64,000 nt of DNA from Hemibagrus wyckioides (taxonomy: Eukaryota; Chordata; Actinopteri; Siluriformes; Bagridae): contig NC_080723.1 of NCBI RefSeq assembly GCF_019097595.1, forward strand, positions 13,771,511 through 13,835,510, in the 5' to 3' direction. Each line of letters opens with the position of its first letter. The first letter of the stretch is position 1. This document shows positions 25,838-51,770 of this stretch, piece by piece. The notes under the pieces were generated by a model that had not been told where the DNA came from, searched no databases, and saw only the letters and a list, made by a program, of their open reading frames with translations. The position numbers were made by a program, and so were the translations under genes.

Positions 25838-26972
25838 TGGTGGCCAAGAAAAAAAAGTTTGGGACGTCTGCCTTTACATGCACATGAACTTTAATGACAT
25901 CCCATTCTTAATACGTAGGGTTTAATATGGAGTTGGCAGCTTTAACAGCTTCAACTCTTCTGGGAAGGCTTTCCACAAGGTTTAGGAGTGTGTTTATGGA
26001 AACTCTTGACCATTCCTCTAGAAATGCATTCGTGAGGTCAGGCACTGATGTTGGATGAGAAGGCCTGGCTCGCAGTCTCCGCTCTAATTCATGCCAAAGG
26101 TGTTCTATTGGGAACATGAAATTGTCCAAAATGTCTTGGTATGAAGCTGGAGCATTAAGAGTTCCTTTTACTGGAACTAAGGGGCTGAGCCCAACCCTCT
26201 CCGCACTAATTCATCCCAAAGGTGTTTTTATCGGGTTGAGGTCAAGACTCTGTGAAGTTCCTCCACACCAAACTCGCTCATCCCTGTCTTACTGGACCTT
26301 GCTTTTTGCACTGTTGCGCAGTCATGTTGGAACAGGAAGGGGTCATCCCCCAAAGTTGCGAGCATGAAAAAGTGCAAAATGTCTTGGTATGCTGAAGCAT
26401 TAAGAGTTCCTTTGACTGGAACTATGGGGCCAAGCCCAACCCCTGAAAAACAACACCTTACCATACTCCCTCCTCCACCAAACTTTATACTTGGCACAAT
26501 GCAGTCAGACAAGGCCTGTTCTCCGGGCAACCACCAAACCCAGACTCGACCATTGGATTGCCAGACAGAGAAGCGTGATTCCTCACTCCAGAGAACATGT
26601 CTCCACTGCTCTAGAGTCCGGTGGCGGCATGCTTTACACCACTGGCAACTTCTGCGCACTGTGTGCCTCAGTATGCGCTGACCCAGCTCTGCGATTTTAC
26701 ATGGCCTACCACTTTGTGGCTGAGATGCTGTTGTTCCTAATTGCTTCCACTAACAGTTGACCATGGAATATTTAGTAGTTATTGCACAGGTTGAAACCTA
26801 TCACACTTGAATTCACTGAGCTCCTGCGAGCAACCCATTCTTTCACAAATGTTTGTAGAAGCAGTCTCCATGCCTAAAGGCTTGATTTTATACACATCTG
26901 GCCATGGAAGTGACTGGAACACCTGAATTCAATGATTTGGGGGTGTGTGCTAAAACTTTTGGCAATATAGTG
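25838..26972 (-). pseudogene. Rearranged, decayed Tc1 element of the same family
   Basis: The right end has 'acttttggcaatatagtg' followed by TA at 26973; the left end is a worn 'aagtttgggac' near 25853. Minus-strand transposase pieces are at 25908-26129 (C-terminal) and 26228-26659 (middle, 'IVPSIKFGGGGSMV'). Two blocks occur twice: 'tgtcttggta..gcattaagagttcct' at about 26130-26200 and 26380-26450, and 'taattcat(g/c)ccaaaggtgt' at about 26083 and 26207. The element therefore suffered an internal tandem rearrangement as well as frameshifts. Confidence 0.8.
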
Positions 26973-27742
26973 TATAAAACACTAAAACACTAAACAAAAT
27001 ATTATAACATAAAACAAAATCCAACAACATTAACCTTTTCATATTTTTTATGCCTTCACAGTAAGGTCCAGGTCGATTTTGACCCAGGCCAAATATTCCC
27101 TCATAATAAGTGTCTTTTCCAAATTTTGAACTACAGATCTATTTAGAATGTATAAATAACCTATGTGACATTAATAAATGGATGATTAATCCTCAGTTAA
27201 TGTTTCAGAGAGCAGAAGGCAGGACTTTTTTTTGCTTCACTTGTTTTTGAAGAAAAACATCTATAATCACGCAATGAAAAAAATAACAGCCATAATGAGT
27301 TAATACTACATAGCCTTAACATAACACAAAAACCAAACTCACACCAAATTAAGTGCTGCCTCCTTTCACTGTGATTATTCACTTTTCATTACAGTGTTAT
27401 GAATCATGAAGCACATTGGGCAATTTAAAAGAAAGGTAAATACTGTGCAGTGTGGAAGTGAACCTTGGACTAGTCTGCCAACTTCCAAAACACAGACTGA
27501 AGGGGTCAAATTAGTATACCATCTCTGGCAGCTGGTAAGAAAGAAAGATTTTCTGAATAGCCACAAATAATGCACATTATAGACAAGTTATCTTTAAGAA
27601 AATAAGGCAATAAGAAAATCTAAAATATTTATACAACAATTTATTCAGGTAAGAAGGAAAATACCAAATAGTAGCAAAGAGATTGAACAGTTGAGGCTGT
27701 ATATTGCTGGCTAATCAGACCAAATTGGATATTTCAGTATGG
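26973..27742. other. No gene recognised
   Basis: AT-rich intergenic sequence; short open frames only. Confidence 0.5.
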
Positions 27743-27843
<101 letters not shown>

Positions 27844-27869
27844 ACCATATCTAGTTTTAGACTGATGGT

Positions 27870-27985
27870 ATTCTTAGTCTGTGACCTAGTGAACCAGTAT
27901 TGATGTATTCATTTATAGAGACTTCAAAAGCACTTCTGTAAGATGCTCTGGAATATGGCGTCTCCCAGATACCATAAATGTATTT
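27870..27985 (+). repeat. LINE/SINE 3' tail fragment
   Basis: 'gaaccagtattgatgtattc', 'gacttcaaaagcactt' and 'agataccataaatgta' match, in the same order, the tail at 33875-33985. Same dispersed family. Confidence 0.55.
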
Positions 27986-28099
27986 ATTTAAATGACTAGA
28001 ACTATGAGGACACTTGATGAGCTCACAGATATGTGCTTTTTCCCCAAACAAGGTTGCAACCACACAACTGCAAAGAAATATACTGTATTTGTATGTTTT

Positions 28100-28175
28100 A
28101 GCATTGCAATTTCCCTTCACTGGAACTAAGAGGCCCAAACATGTTCCAACTTGACAATGTCCCTGTGTACAGAAT
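28100..28175 (-). mobile_element. Small Tc1 remnant
   Basis: 'cccttcactggaactaagag' followed by 'ccaaacatgttccaacttga' corresponds to two short blocks of the minus-strand Tc1 transposase gene, joined by a deletion. Confidence 0.5.
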
Positions 28176-28193
28176 GACCAATGCGTATATATA

Positions 28194-29644
28194 CACCACT
28201 CACAAAAAGTTAAGGATATTCGGCTTTCTGGTGAAATTTCAGTATGCACCTAAAATGCACTATAACCTTTACAGGTGAACTTAATTTGACCTTCTCTACA
28301 CTTTTGAATGCACATGTCCAACTGTTCAGTGTTTCAGTACTTTTTGCATAACTTGCTGTTCTCTAACAAGGTGCTTAACGGCAAAATTCACAACTGGTGT
28401 TTGATCCATGAATCGACCAATACATTTTCTGGTTCAATTAGAATTGGTATTTAAACAGTCCTCTTCATCATGCTGTTCACATTTTGACATCATGAGACCA
28501 AGACGACACCTAACCATTGATCAACAGTACCTCACCATCGTGAGGCTTCAACCAGGATGTTCTCAGAGGGAAGTGGCCACTGAGCTTAGAGTGTCACAGA
28601 GTGTCATCAGCAGGTTGCAACAGAGATACAGAAAGACTGGAAGAGTCACGGAAAGGCATAGAAGTGGACGTCCTTTGGCCACATCCCATGTTGATGACCG
28701 CTTCATTGTGAACAGTGACCTGCGGAACCGGATGATGAATGCCACTCAACTCCAGGCACATTTAAGGGAGGTGAGAGGCACCCATTCGAAACCGTTTACA
28801 TCAGCGTGGTCTGCGTGCTAGATGACCTGCATGGGCCAGGGAGCATTTATGCTGGACGAGGTACCAGTGGGCCTCAGTGCTGTTCTCTGATGAAAGTCGA
28901 TTCACGTTGAGCAGAAATGATGGCCGCCAACGATATTGGAGACGTCAAGGAGAGCGCTATGCATCAGCCACTATTGTCACCAGACGAGCCTTAGGTGGAG
29001 GTGGTGTTACAGTCTGGGCAGGTGTGTGTCTACTCGATACAGAACTGCCCTACATCTTGACAAGCCAATACTACCTGAATAACATCATTAATCCAGTCAT
29101 TGTGCCCCTGCATGAACAACACAGGCCTAATTTCATCTTCATGGACAACAATGCTCCAGCTCATCGAGGTCGCATCATTAGGGAATGGCTGCTGGAGGCT
29201 GGGGAACCTCAAATGGAGTGGCCTGCACTTTCTCCAGACCTGAATCCCATAGAAGACCTATGGGATCAGCTGAGTCGCCATGTAGAGGCTCGTAACCCTG
29301 CACCCCAGAACCTCAATGATCTGAGGGCCGCCCTTCAAGAAGAGTGGAATGCCATGCCTCAGCAGACAGTAAGTCGACTCGTGAACAGCATGCAACGTCG
29401 TTGTCAAGCTGTAATTGATGGGCAAGAGCACATGACAAATTATTGAGACATTGACATTTTTTGTTGTGGTATACCCACCACTGTTGTCTTTTGTTTCAAT
29501 AAATTGTCTGAGATGAGGAAATCACCATTGCATGCTTCTACTTAAATGCCCCACTTTCATGATATAATATCACTGTAGTGTGAACTTTTTACATTTTCCA
29601 TAAATTTCACCCAAAAGCCAAATATCCTTAACTTTTTGTGAGTA

Positions 29645-29647
<3 letters not shown>
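28194..29647 (+). mobile_element. Tc1/mariner element of DD35E type, transposase disrupted
   Basis: 1454 bp between TA dinucleotides. The inverted ends are 'cac(c/t)actcacaaaaagtt' plus 'aaggatatt'. The plus-strand transposase is in two parts. Residues from MRPRRHLTID (28491) hold the helix-turn-helix domain (REVATELRVSQSVISRLQQR, hook SGRP). The second part, 28877-29446, holds LFSDES, FIFMDNNAPAH and [11 protein letters not shown], ending HMTNY. A deletion/frameshift near 28780-28800 and a TGA near 28824 break the gene. There are 35 residues between the second Asp and the Glu, not the 34 of the other copies, placing it in a different Tc1/mariner subgroup. Confidence 0.85.
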
Positions 29648-29684
<37 letters not shown>

Positions 29685-29711
29685 GTATATATGTATATAT
29701 ATGTATATATG

Positions 29712-29744
<33 letters not shown>

Positions 29745-29756
29745 TTAGAGAGAGAG

Positions 29757-29790
<34 letters not shown>
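29648..29790. repeat. Compound (TA)n-(GT)n-(GA)n microsatellite
   Basis: TA/TATG units to about 29717, then GT to about 29744, then GA to about 29789. It sits exactly between two transposon copies. Confidence 0.9.
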
Positions 29791-29791
<1 letters not shown>

Positions 29792-30326
29792 CCAATCAGG
29801 ATACCAGGATACAAAACATTATGAGCAGTGACAGGTGAAGTGAGTAACACTGATTATCTCCTCATCATGGCACCTGTTAGTGGGTGGGATATATTACGCA
29901 GCAAGTGAATATTTTGTCCTCAACATTAATGTGTTAGAAGCAGAAAAAATGGGCAAGCGTATGGATTTGTGCGAGTTTGTAACAAGGGCCAAATTGTGAT
30001 GGCTAGATAACTGGATCAGAGAACCTCCAAAACTGCAGCTCTTGTGGGGTGTTCCCGGTCAGCCGTGGTCAGTATCTATCAAAAGTGGTCCAAGGAAGGA
30101 GGCAGGAACAGTGGTCATGGGCGGCCAAAGCTCGTAGATGCCTGTGGGGAGAGAAGGCTGGTCTGTGTGGTCCAATCAAACAGACGAGCTACTGTTGCTG
30201 AAGTAGTTAATGCTGGTTCTGATAGAAAGCTGAACACAGTTCGTGATGGATCTGGGCTGTTTAGGTAGCAAATGGGGGACCAGCACAATATTAAGTAGGT
30301 GGTCATAATGTTATGCTTGATCAGTG
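29791..30326 (+). mobile_element. Deletion derivative of a Tc1-like family (copy 2)
   Basis: The same family as 22394-22927: shared 'gtagtgggtgggatatatta'-type block (29877-29893), 'ggtcagtatctatcaaaagt', 'gttaatgctggttctgatag' and the end 'ggtcataatgttatgc'. It encodes a partial helix-turn-helix region ([32 protein letters not shown]) and no catalytic domain. The left end is degenerate. Confidence 0.8.
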
Positions 30327-30595
<269 letters not shown>

Positions 30596-31232
30596 GTGAG
30601 ATTACCCATGAATTTCTAATAAAACAAGGACACCGAGTTAAACTGCTGGTGTAGTCTATGAAGCGTAGACTAAGGCTGAAGTGAGGTTCAAGTACCGGTA
30701 CGGAAAGTAGGTTAAAGTGCACGACTCCGAGCAATCAAATATCCTGTCCTACAAGCCGTTACAGTAGATTTGAGTAGATCAGGAAGTTTAACTACGACAG
30801 CAAGACATAATGCTAATAATAATAATTATAATAACAACAACGGCGATAGTAATAACAGTTAACTGTGCAGTCAAGGAAATGGCACTGGTGGATGTCGGTA
30901 GCTCCAGTTATGTCACTTTTTTGATTATTATGTAAATGCATTTCCATCAATTTGTTGTGGGATTACAGATCACGGTTCCTGCAGGCGGTGACATTGTCAT
31001 TGTTTTGTCAACAAGGCTACAAGCACACCGGCGTTATGTTGCACAACAGGGTCAGTAGGTGTCCGGCTCGATTCCAGACAGAGGTCATTTGTAAATTACG
31101 GCATAGATGTATAATATACTTCATTCAAGTTCATTCCGGTATTCGGAGAAAAAAAATCGACTCCTTATTAACATCGCAGTTTTAATAGTTTTGCATTTAA
31201 ACTCCAGTAGCCTCCTTGTGCACTTTATTTAC

Positions 31233-31285
31233 AGTGATTAAAACACACACACACACACACACCCACACACACACACACACACACG
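31233..31285. repeat. (CA)n microsatellite
   Basis: CA repeat with one interruption, in cpt1a intron 1; a second pure CA tract is at 31574-31617. Confidence 0.9.
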
Positions 31286-31557
31286 TGTGTAGCCAGCATA
31301 TGGACCGGTTTGTAACAAGTTACTGAACATCGAGGTTTTTAATTCCTCCCTCTATAAAATTTATAAGGCAACGCTTATAATAGTAAATGTTTAAGATGGA
31401 TATAAACGTTATAAAGCTTTATACTGAACGCCACGTATTTATGCAGCACTTTCTATTTTAGACAAAACCCACATGATCGCACTGCACAGAGCTGGCGTGG
31501 TTTTCCTCATGCTTGCAACGCGGCGAACTTTCACCTAGTTTCCAATAGCACTGGCAT

Positions 31558-31567
31558 GTCACGTGAC
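31558..31567. promoter_or_regulatory. CLEAR-type E-box (GTCACGTGAC)
   Basis: A perfect 10-bp palindrome matching the TFEB/MiT-family site, in cpt1a intron 1 about 1 kb after exon 1, at the edge of a CA tract. One match in 64 kb can be chance. Confidence 0.35.
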
Positions 31568-31571
31568 CCAG

Positions 31572-31619
<48 letters not shown>

Positions 31620-33729
31620 AGGGAGGGAGGAGGAGGAGAAGAAGGGGGTAGGGGTTTGGGGGACGGACGGACATGTGCCTTCATTAGAACCGACGTCTTC
31701 CTGTGTCCTTCATACGACTTCAGATGCCTTTGAGTCTCATGCCAATGATATAACCTTGAAAGTAAACAACAGCATTCTACATATGCTAGGTGGCTGAATA
31801 TCATTACAAAGTGCATCCAAAAAGCAGAAAAAAGGGGTACAGTGTACACAACATATTTCCAAAGCATTATATTTCCCTAGTTTTAAATAATGTTTACAAA
31901 TTCAGACTCGCCCCGTGTTTACCCTGTGCACAGGCAGCTTGTGCTTTTGCACGTGACAGAGAGCTACCTGTTTCCATGGTCACATTGGAGTTATCACATG
32001 ACACTTTGCCAGGTTTAACAAGGTGCTTAAACATCAGCCTGTTTAAAAGTACTATGATATATTACACTAGTACTATTGTTTAATACCCCATTTAGCTTTA
32101 GAAATCTCTCTATATTACTAAAATATTAGACTGCTTAATTTTGTACCTGGTATTTTCATTGTTGCTGTGATGCAAAATATGAAAACTCCCTGCTGAAAAA
32201 TCACTGACCCTGAACAGCTGGCAAAACACAGACACAGCTGGGGAAACTGGTAGAAGGAAACAATTTCTGAAATACTGCTATTAATGCATCATAGCAGGCA
32301 AATTGTTTTTAAGAACATGAAACAACAGAAAGGAAATTAAAGAATCTCAAACAAGTAAACAAGCTTAGACAAGTAATAAGGAAGTTGGAAAAACACTTGC
32401 CAGCATGGCGTGTGTTTAGGCAGCTGGTTGCTGAAGCTGAACTTTTCAGGAGGAGTGACACAAAAGTTCTTTAAGCCAATGAAATAGTCTTTTAATCATT
32501 CCAGATTTATGGATATGAGAGTGTAAGCATTTAGTTGGAGTGTGGGGTGTGTGGGGGTCTGTTCATCTTGATATTTTATGTTAGCAATAGGCATAATTCA
32601 GTGAAAAACATCTGGCTATTTGGACCAGTCGTCACACAGTAGCTCTGTTTCTTAATAGTATGTAAAAAATCATGGCACGTACAGCAAGCACGTATCAAGA
32701 AGGTGTTGAGCAATGCAATCTCGTCTTTCTTAGTTAAGTTGCAGGTTCTTAATATGTTACTTACTAAACAGACTATAAATAGGTACAATCTCTGCAATGA
32801 TAACGTGTCATTTTGTTCTGTAGTTGTGCTTAAATATTTATTAACATATGTGGCAGAATTTCAAGGTCATTGTGATATTTGACAGCAGAAATATTAACTT
32901 TTGTCATTTATTATTTATTCTGAGAAATGAGGGCTATATTATGGGAACAAAAACATCCACAAATAGGCAAGAAACCAAAGTCCACTTGGTTTCTTGCATC
33001 CCCTGCAAGAGCTCAGATGAGCTGTTGGTCATAAAACATTTAGTTTATGCCTTTCTTGGCAATTAAATTAAAAATTAAAAAAATTAAATGTAATTAAATG
33101 GAATATTAATTTTAACCCAGTGTTTACACATCTCCCATTTGCTTTCTTCTTAAATCACGAACATACATCAGAGCTATTTACTAACAAATTATTTTTTATA
33201 TCCATGTACAACATTTTGAGCTCAGCCCTTCTCACCCGACTGCCCTTTGGCTCTCCTAAATAAATTTTATATATATACAGGTCGAGAAATTATGGCATAT
33301 AAAATTGTGTTATCAACCATGTGATATTTTCACTGAAAGTAACTTAGTGTAAACAATCAGTATGATTACAGAAGTAATTGTTCGGTTCACTCTTCACAAC
33401 GCTGTATAGTTATGAAGTTATTACTGTCCTTTTTTTACCTTTTCACACTTTCACTGTTGCTGCAGTTTCTTAAAATTCCAAATTAGTTTGTCAAGTCTCA
33501 GTAGGTTTGTTTGGCCAGTCAGCTGGCACTAATAACTTTAGTGTTATTTATACCACAGTGCTGAATTCTCAAATCTACACTGATTAACTTTCTCAAATGA
33601 CACAGCATTGCTCAAGTTCTGCAGTGTGAATCATATATAATCATATACTGTATGTCATATTAATAATAATATGCTCGCTTTAATACATTATCTTATCTGT
33701 AGGATTCTACCTATCTATATCTATAATAA

Positions 33730-33990
33730 GCTATAGACTCAGTTCTGGCACCTCGACGGTGGAATGAACTTCCCCTAGATGTCAAAACAGCCGAGTCACT
33801 TGACGATGGGTGAAGACCTGCCTCTTCATGAAATGTTTCAACTAAAAACAGTTTTATTATTTAAAAATGTGTGTTTGCCTGTGAACCAGTATTGACGTAT
33901 TTATTGATAGTGACTTCAAAGCACTTTTGTATGTCAATCTAGATAAGGGCACCTGCCAAATGCCATAAATGTAAATGTATGTTGCACACT
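33730..33990 (+). repeat. LINE fragment and SINE-like tail
   Basis: 'ctggcacctcgacggtggaa' with the following bases reads LAPRRWNELPLDVKTAESL, resembling the C-terminus of fish non-LTR reverse transcriptases. It continues into 'tgaaccagtattgacgtatt' and 'aagggcacctgccaaatgcc'. Located in cpt1a intron 1. Confidence 0.65.
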
Positions 33991-35568
33991 CGATATCAGC
34001 TATGCCTAAGTTTAAGCAGAATTTCAGATATTATTTGTAAAATGTAGTCGTTGAAGAGATTTATTTAACACTGAAAATGAATGGAGTCTTTTGTATCACT
34101 GCTTTGTAGCAGTTTACTCTAATCAAAGAATCTTCAAGACAGGGAATGTAGCAAGCTCTAGTTTCTCTGTAACATGACAAACAGTAATTTTTTGCCTTGT
34201 TTGTTCCAAGGAAGAGGGGGAAAAAGGAGAGGCTGTTGAGCAAATGACTGTTTATAGGTGTCATAAAGTCATAAATGGAACTAATCTATCTTGCGGATAT
34301 TCCACATCATTAAACATATGATAAAACTGCTAAAACATACGTATGTGTGGGTACACCACTAAAACACTGTAAAACACTTTGGGATGTGTTATTTATGGAA
34401 ACTACTTTAGTGTTAAAAGCAACTCTGCTTTGCATCAAACCACATCCTACCAGCCCTTCAGGGATTATTTCCCTGTAACAAAGACCATGCCTTTGTCTTT
34501 TTCTCTACCTCATGTTTAATTCTATATTAGCTGGCTGCAAAGCAGATAACAGCTAAGTAAACACTTGCTAAGCTATATTGGCCATAATTTGCCAACAAAT
34601 TCATATTGCATGTTCATATTCATATTGTGTGATGTATCCACTTTGGTTTATTGATGATTATGATAACGAATATGGAGCCAAAGATGTGTTGTGATCTTTC
34701 CTGGGCTGTGATGTTCCCGAGCTGCTGTGGTTCGTCCTTACAAAGCTGTAATTGGAATTCCGTCCATGTAGTGTCAGGGTTCTTGAGTGGGAATTGGCAA
34801 GAAATTTGTGTGCATACGTCATACTGCAGCTAAAATACATCAAATGTAATCCCATCCCAGTAGAAGTCTGGCTGGCAGGAGCTACAGCCACTCAGAAGGG
34901 ACAGAGTAAGAGCATGTGAATGTGTAGAGAGGGTGAAAGAGGCTGAGGTTAGAAAATAACAGAGAAATAATGTATTTAGGCTTTTTTGCTGAACTGGTAA
35001 GGTGTTTATTTCTTCTGCACTTTGATGGAAAACTAGTAAATAATAGCACTTATCTGAACAACTGGCTAACAACATGACAGCAAGATAGGATGCATTAAAG
35101 TATGCATACGCAAAGTATAATCATTTTGTTTGCTGTGACACTATAAGAGGAGAATGTATTTAGGTGGGATAGTTAGGCTGTTTTTTATTTTTTGGAGGAA
35201 GTATATTTGTGTTTTTGATGAAATGAATGAATCACTCCTTCAGTATGTCTTTGTTTCATTTTGTGACACTTTCAAAGTTCTGTCTATTTAAAGTAGCTGT
35301 TTGGTGGCTTCTCTATATTTGATGCATTTCAACATTTTTTATTGGTTACGGGATGTTCTACTGAATATTTAAACATGTAGCTGAATATGTAACCTATAGA
35401 TTGAACGTGGCATTTCAACTGTAACTTTCACTAAAAGCCATGTATTGATGTTGATGCTAATTGTTTCATTTTACAGAGCATGATTCGCAGATCACAGAAT
35501 GAGTAAGCAAAAGTCCTGATCAATATGAGTAAGTGAATTACAGATGCTTTCTTTTTCTCAGACAGTGA

Positions 35569-48296
<12,728 letters not shown>

Positions 48297-49506
48297 ACTG
48301 TACTTCTGTCTTCGTACATTAAAGGGGCTTCATTTCAGTGAAATGCTCTGTTTGTTAGAAGATTGTAATTGTACTGTCGATTTGTAATTTATGATTGATA
48401 AACCAAAAATGAGAATGTTAAATATCATAAATAATGCATGACAGAGGAAATTTTATTCATGTAGTTTTCAGGTTTTAAGTATGTACATTTCAATTGGGCC
48501 TTTATCTAAAATGGATTGTTGCATCTATCTTTTTTTCCCCCTCTACTCAACATGCTGAAATTCTCAGCTTGTACAACCCGTATTTTATATCAAACTTGAA
48601 TGGCAGTTGTCACTCCAAAACCTAAATAAGACTCTGGGGAAAATAACCACTGCCTTTCTGTGCTGTGTCAATGCAAAGCAAATTCAATGCAATGTTTTTT
48701 AGCAGTTATTTTACTTGCACTGCTGAACCTAGGGGTTCATGTAATAGTGGCTATGGTGAAGGACAGCCACTAGGGGGAATCCTTAGAGAACTTATGCTGT
48801 GAGAATTTACTTGAATTAAATTATTTCAAATATATCACTGGCATGAGTTTTCTAATAGAAATAAGTTTTGTTATCAATTACAACCATGTTTTTGCAACAA
48901 TTCTAAATGGCTCAAGATTTTCTCTACAGCGACATATTATATTACAGATCAATATCCATTAAAACCAATTCTTGTGAGCACAACTCGCAGGCAATACAGT
49001 GTTTCTGATTCTGATTATGAGATAGTGGGTGAAATCTACATCAAGTAGCATCATGTGGGTAAAAAAGCAACTAACTCTGAATACAAGCAGGGAAAACATA
49101 TAGCTGTTTTGTGAACCGTTAAAAAAGTCTCCAGAAGTAAACTCTTGAGGTTACTGCAACTCTTTTCAAATGAGTCTACAAAGAACAAGGGATCTATGAA
49201 AATGTTTGTACCCAAGAGTCTCTTCTGATTTGCTTTACTTGATTAGTTGGAATGGAACTTGTGAAACTGCAATGTTGTATATGGAAATTAATGTATTTAT
49301 AAGGCATTATCTACAGAAGCAGCAGTCACTGTCAGATGAACAACTGTCATGTTAATATTTTAGAACAACTCATTAAGGCTTCCTGAAATCTCCAAGATAT
49401 TGCTTAATCTCATCCGAAGGAAAAAAAATGGAAATGTACACACTGATGGAATAAATGTCAATTCAAGTCTATTAAAATCTTCCTCCCAAAACTGAATGTA
49501 AATAAA
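48297..49506 (+). other. cpt1a: cpt1a 3' UTR and flank
   Basis: No frame. An ATTAAA at 48318-48323 is very close to the stop. A canonical AATAAA at 49501-49506 would give a 3' UTR of about 1.2 kb. Neither can be confirmed from sequence. Confidence 0.4.
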
Positions 49507-49557
49507 CTGCATGTCTAAATCTTTTAAATTTGTTGTGTGTTCTATAGATGATCCACA

Positions 49558-49589
<32 letters not shown>
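49558..49589. repeat. (AAT)n microsatellite
   Basis: About 10 units. Confidence 0.9.
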
Positions 49590-49864
49590 ACATTTTGTAG
49601 TTAATTGAAAAAGAAAAATCTACAATCAGTGTTGATATGGTGAAGCTTTCTCTAAAAGAAGCAGTCTTCAGTGTCAAGGTTTCTTCCACAGGAGACTCTT
49701 CAGGACATTAATGTCAGTAATGTAGTTAGCTCAAATACATATAGCCCCTAAAATCAACTCACCTTCATTTGAATATTTTACAGATATTTGATCTTGATTA
49801 TCTGTAATGTGCTTTCTAGAAATTGAAATATTTTAATGCTCCCTTAAAGCACATTAAAACACAG

Positions 49865-50004
<140 letters not shown>

Positions 50005-50086
50005 GTTTTAAAAAATCTGACTGGTTTATAGCCTTATGTTGTTTTTCATGTTGTGACTTTTTGCTCTGTCTTCATCTGGGATATCC

Positions 50087-50149
<63 letters not shown>

Positions 50150-50150
<1 letters not shown>

Positions 50151-51509
50151 GATGATGTGGAACATTCAAGGACCCAAGTTAGTTTCTGTTATCATTTACA
50201 TTATAACAGCTCAGCTATAACCCCTCTCTTTTTTTTCTCTCGTCCTGAAATAAGGCAGAGAATGCAGCTTGTCATGTTACTGAGAAACTGGCCTTAAGAC
50301 TCTCTTAGGTGTCTCTTACAGCCTTGCCTCTGACTGTTACTAGGACTGATACTTGATGCTAAGTAAATGTCTCCCAGCAGAAAGGCTAACCATATCAGCA
50401 AGTACATACATTTTAGAAACCGTTTGTGTGAAGCATCTGTGTGTTAGTTCCTTTAAAAATAATAATAAATCAAAGCAAGAGCATTAATTTAAATTTACAC
50501 CTGCAATTCAACACCATTCTGACCAGGATCAGATTTAGTTTTGTTGTATGAATAATGCTATCACATTTTATTTATCTGGCTTCTTCATATCTATGTGCTA
50601 CCTATTAAATATACTCAGTTACCAATCGATTGAGTGCATTCACTTTGTACCTACTGTCATTAATAATGTTGATCAGGTAATGTAAATAATGTGAAACGTG
50701 AAGAGGAGATAAAACATATTAAGGAAAAACAAAAACAAAAAAGTGGCATAGAGAAATTGAGGCACAGGAGAATTTACAAGATCTGATCAGACATTGTGTA
50801 TGAAATGAAAACAACAAGCTGAACTCTGGAGAACTCCAGTAGTGAGGAGGAGATGAAACTGTATCTCTCTGTGCTATATAGTAGCTTAGGAAAGATAGAA
50901 GAAAATCCCGGCTCAAGGTGTAGATCCCAATGATCTTGTGATTAGTATCAAATGCTGCAGACAAGCTGAGAAGGATGTAGGCTGAGGGTTAGAGAGTATT
51001 TTCTGCGTTCTATAGCACTTCAATACTCAGAGGTTGTTCCATATTGATTCTGCCACCTAATGGAGGCCCACCCAAGGCTACTTTGTTATTGGTTAATGGG
51101 TCAGTGACCTCCAGGCTTGAGTTTGAGCACATTTCACACATACATATTTCAAAAAGTACTGTGAAGGTGAAGTTCCTGATATTGATTTACATTAAAAGTA
51201 ATGCAAAGTAACAAAAACAACATTGTTCTCTGGTTTCTCAGCTGCAGACCGGCATCAGCACACTTCAAATGAATCTGTTCTAAACTATTTTTGAGGGGCA
51301 TCAAACAGTGACCAGAGACTCCATGTGTAATATCTACTACAGTAATTTCAGTTATAATTTCAAAAACCTTGCCTTTAGTTACCAAGTCAGTCTAAACAGT
51401 TCTACCTACAGTTAAATATACTCTAGTTGTGAGATAAACGTATACTGCTGAGAATCTTGTTTAAGCTAGAGATGATGGGGAGATGCTTAAAGCTATCACA
51501 GGGTGACAG
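50150..51509. other. No gene recognised
   Basis: AT-rich spacer between convergent genes; no exon, RNA or mobile element recognised. Confidence 0.45.
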
Positions 51510-51557
51510 ATGTCTCAGGAGGGAGCAACAGGAAGTTGCTATATGACTCTGACCACA

Positions 51558-51770
51558 ATGGTACGTCCAAATTACCCGGCGGTGTTTCCGCTAGCCAGCT
51601 TTGATTTCAAAGCTGCATTCCTAGTTAGCCCAAGCCCTGTAACGGCGCACAGAACCGCAAATGTTTTGTTGTTTTTTATTATCTTCGGATCATTAAGTGG
51701 GTGGCTAATAACTTTCACAGTATCAGTTTTATTCGTTGACATGCCTACCCAGAGTATGCATAGATGCTAA
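51558..51770 (+). CDS. Possible small single-pass membrane protein (unproven)
   Basis: A 70-codon frame from an ATG in good context (ACAATGG); an in-frame ATG at 51510 would add 16 residues. It contains one hydrophobic stretch of about 23 residues (VLLFFIIFGSLSGWLITFTV). The coding block is richer in CpG than its surroundings. No homologue is recognised. It could be an exon of an unplaced gene or a chance frame. Confidence 0.25.
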   Translation: MVRPNYPAVFPLASFDFKAAFLVSPSPVTAHRTANVLLFFIIFGSLSGWLITFTVSVLFVDMPTQSMHRC

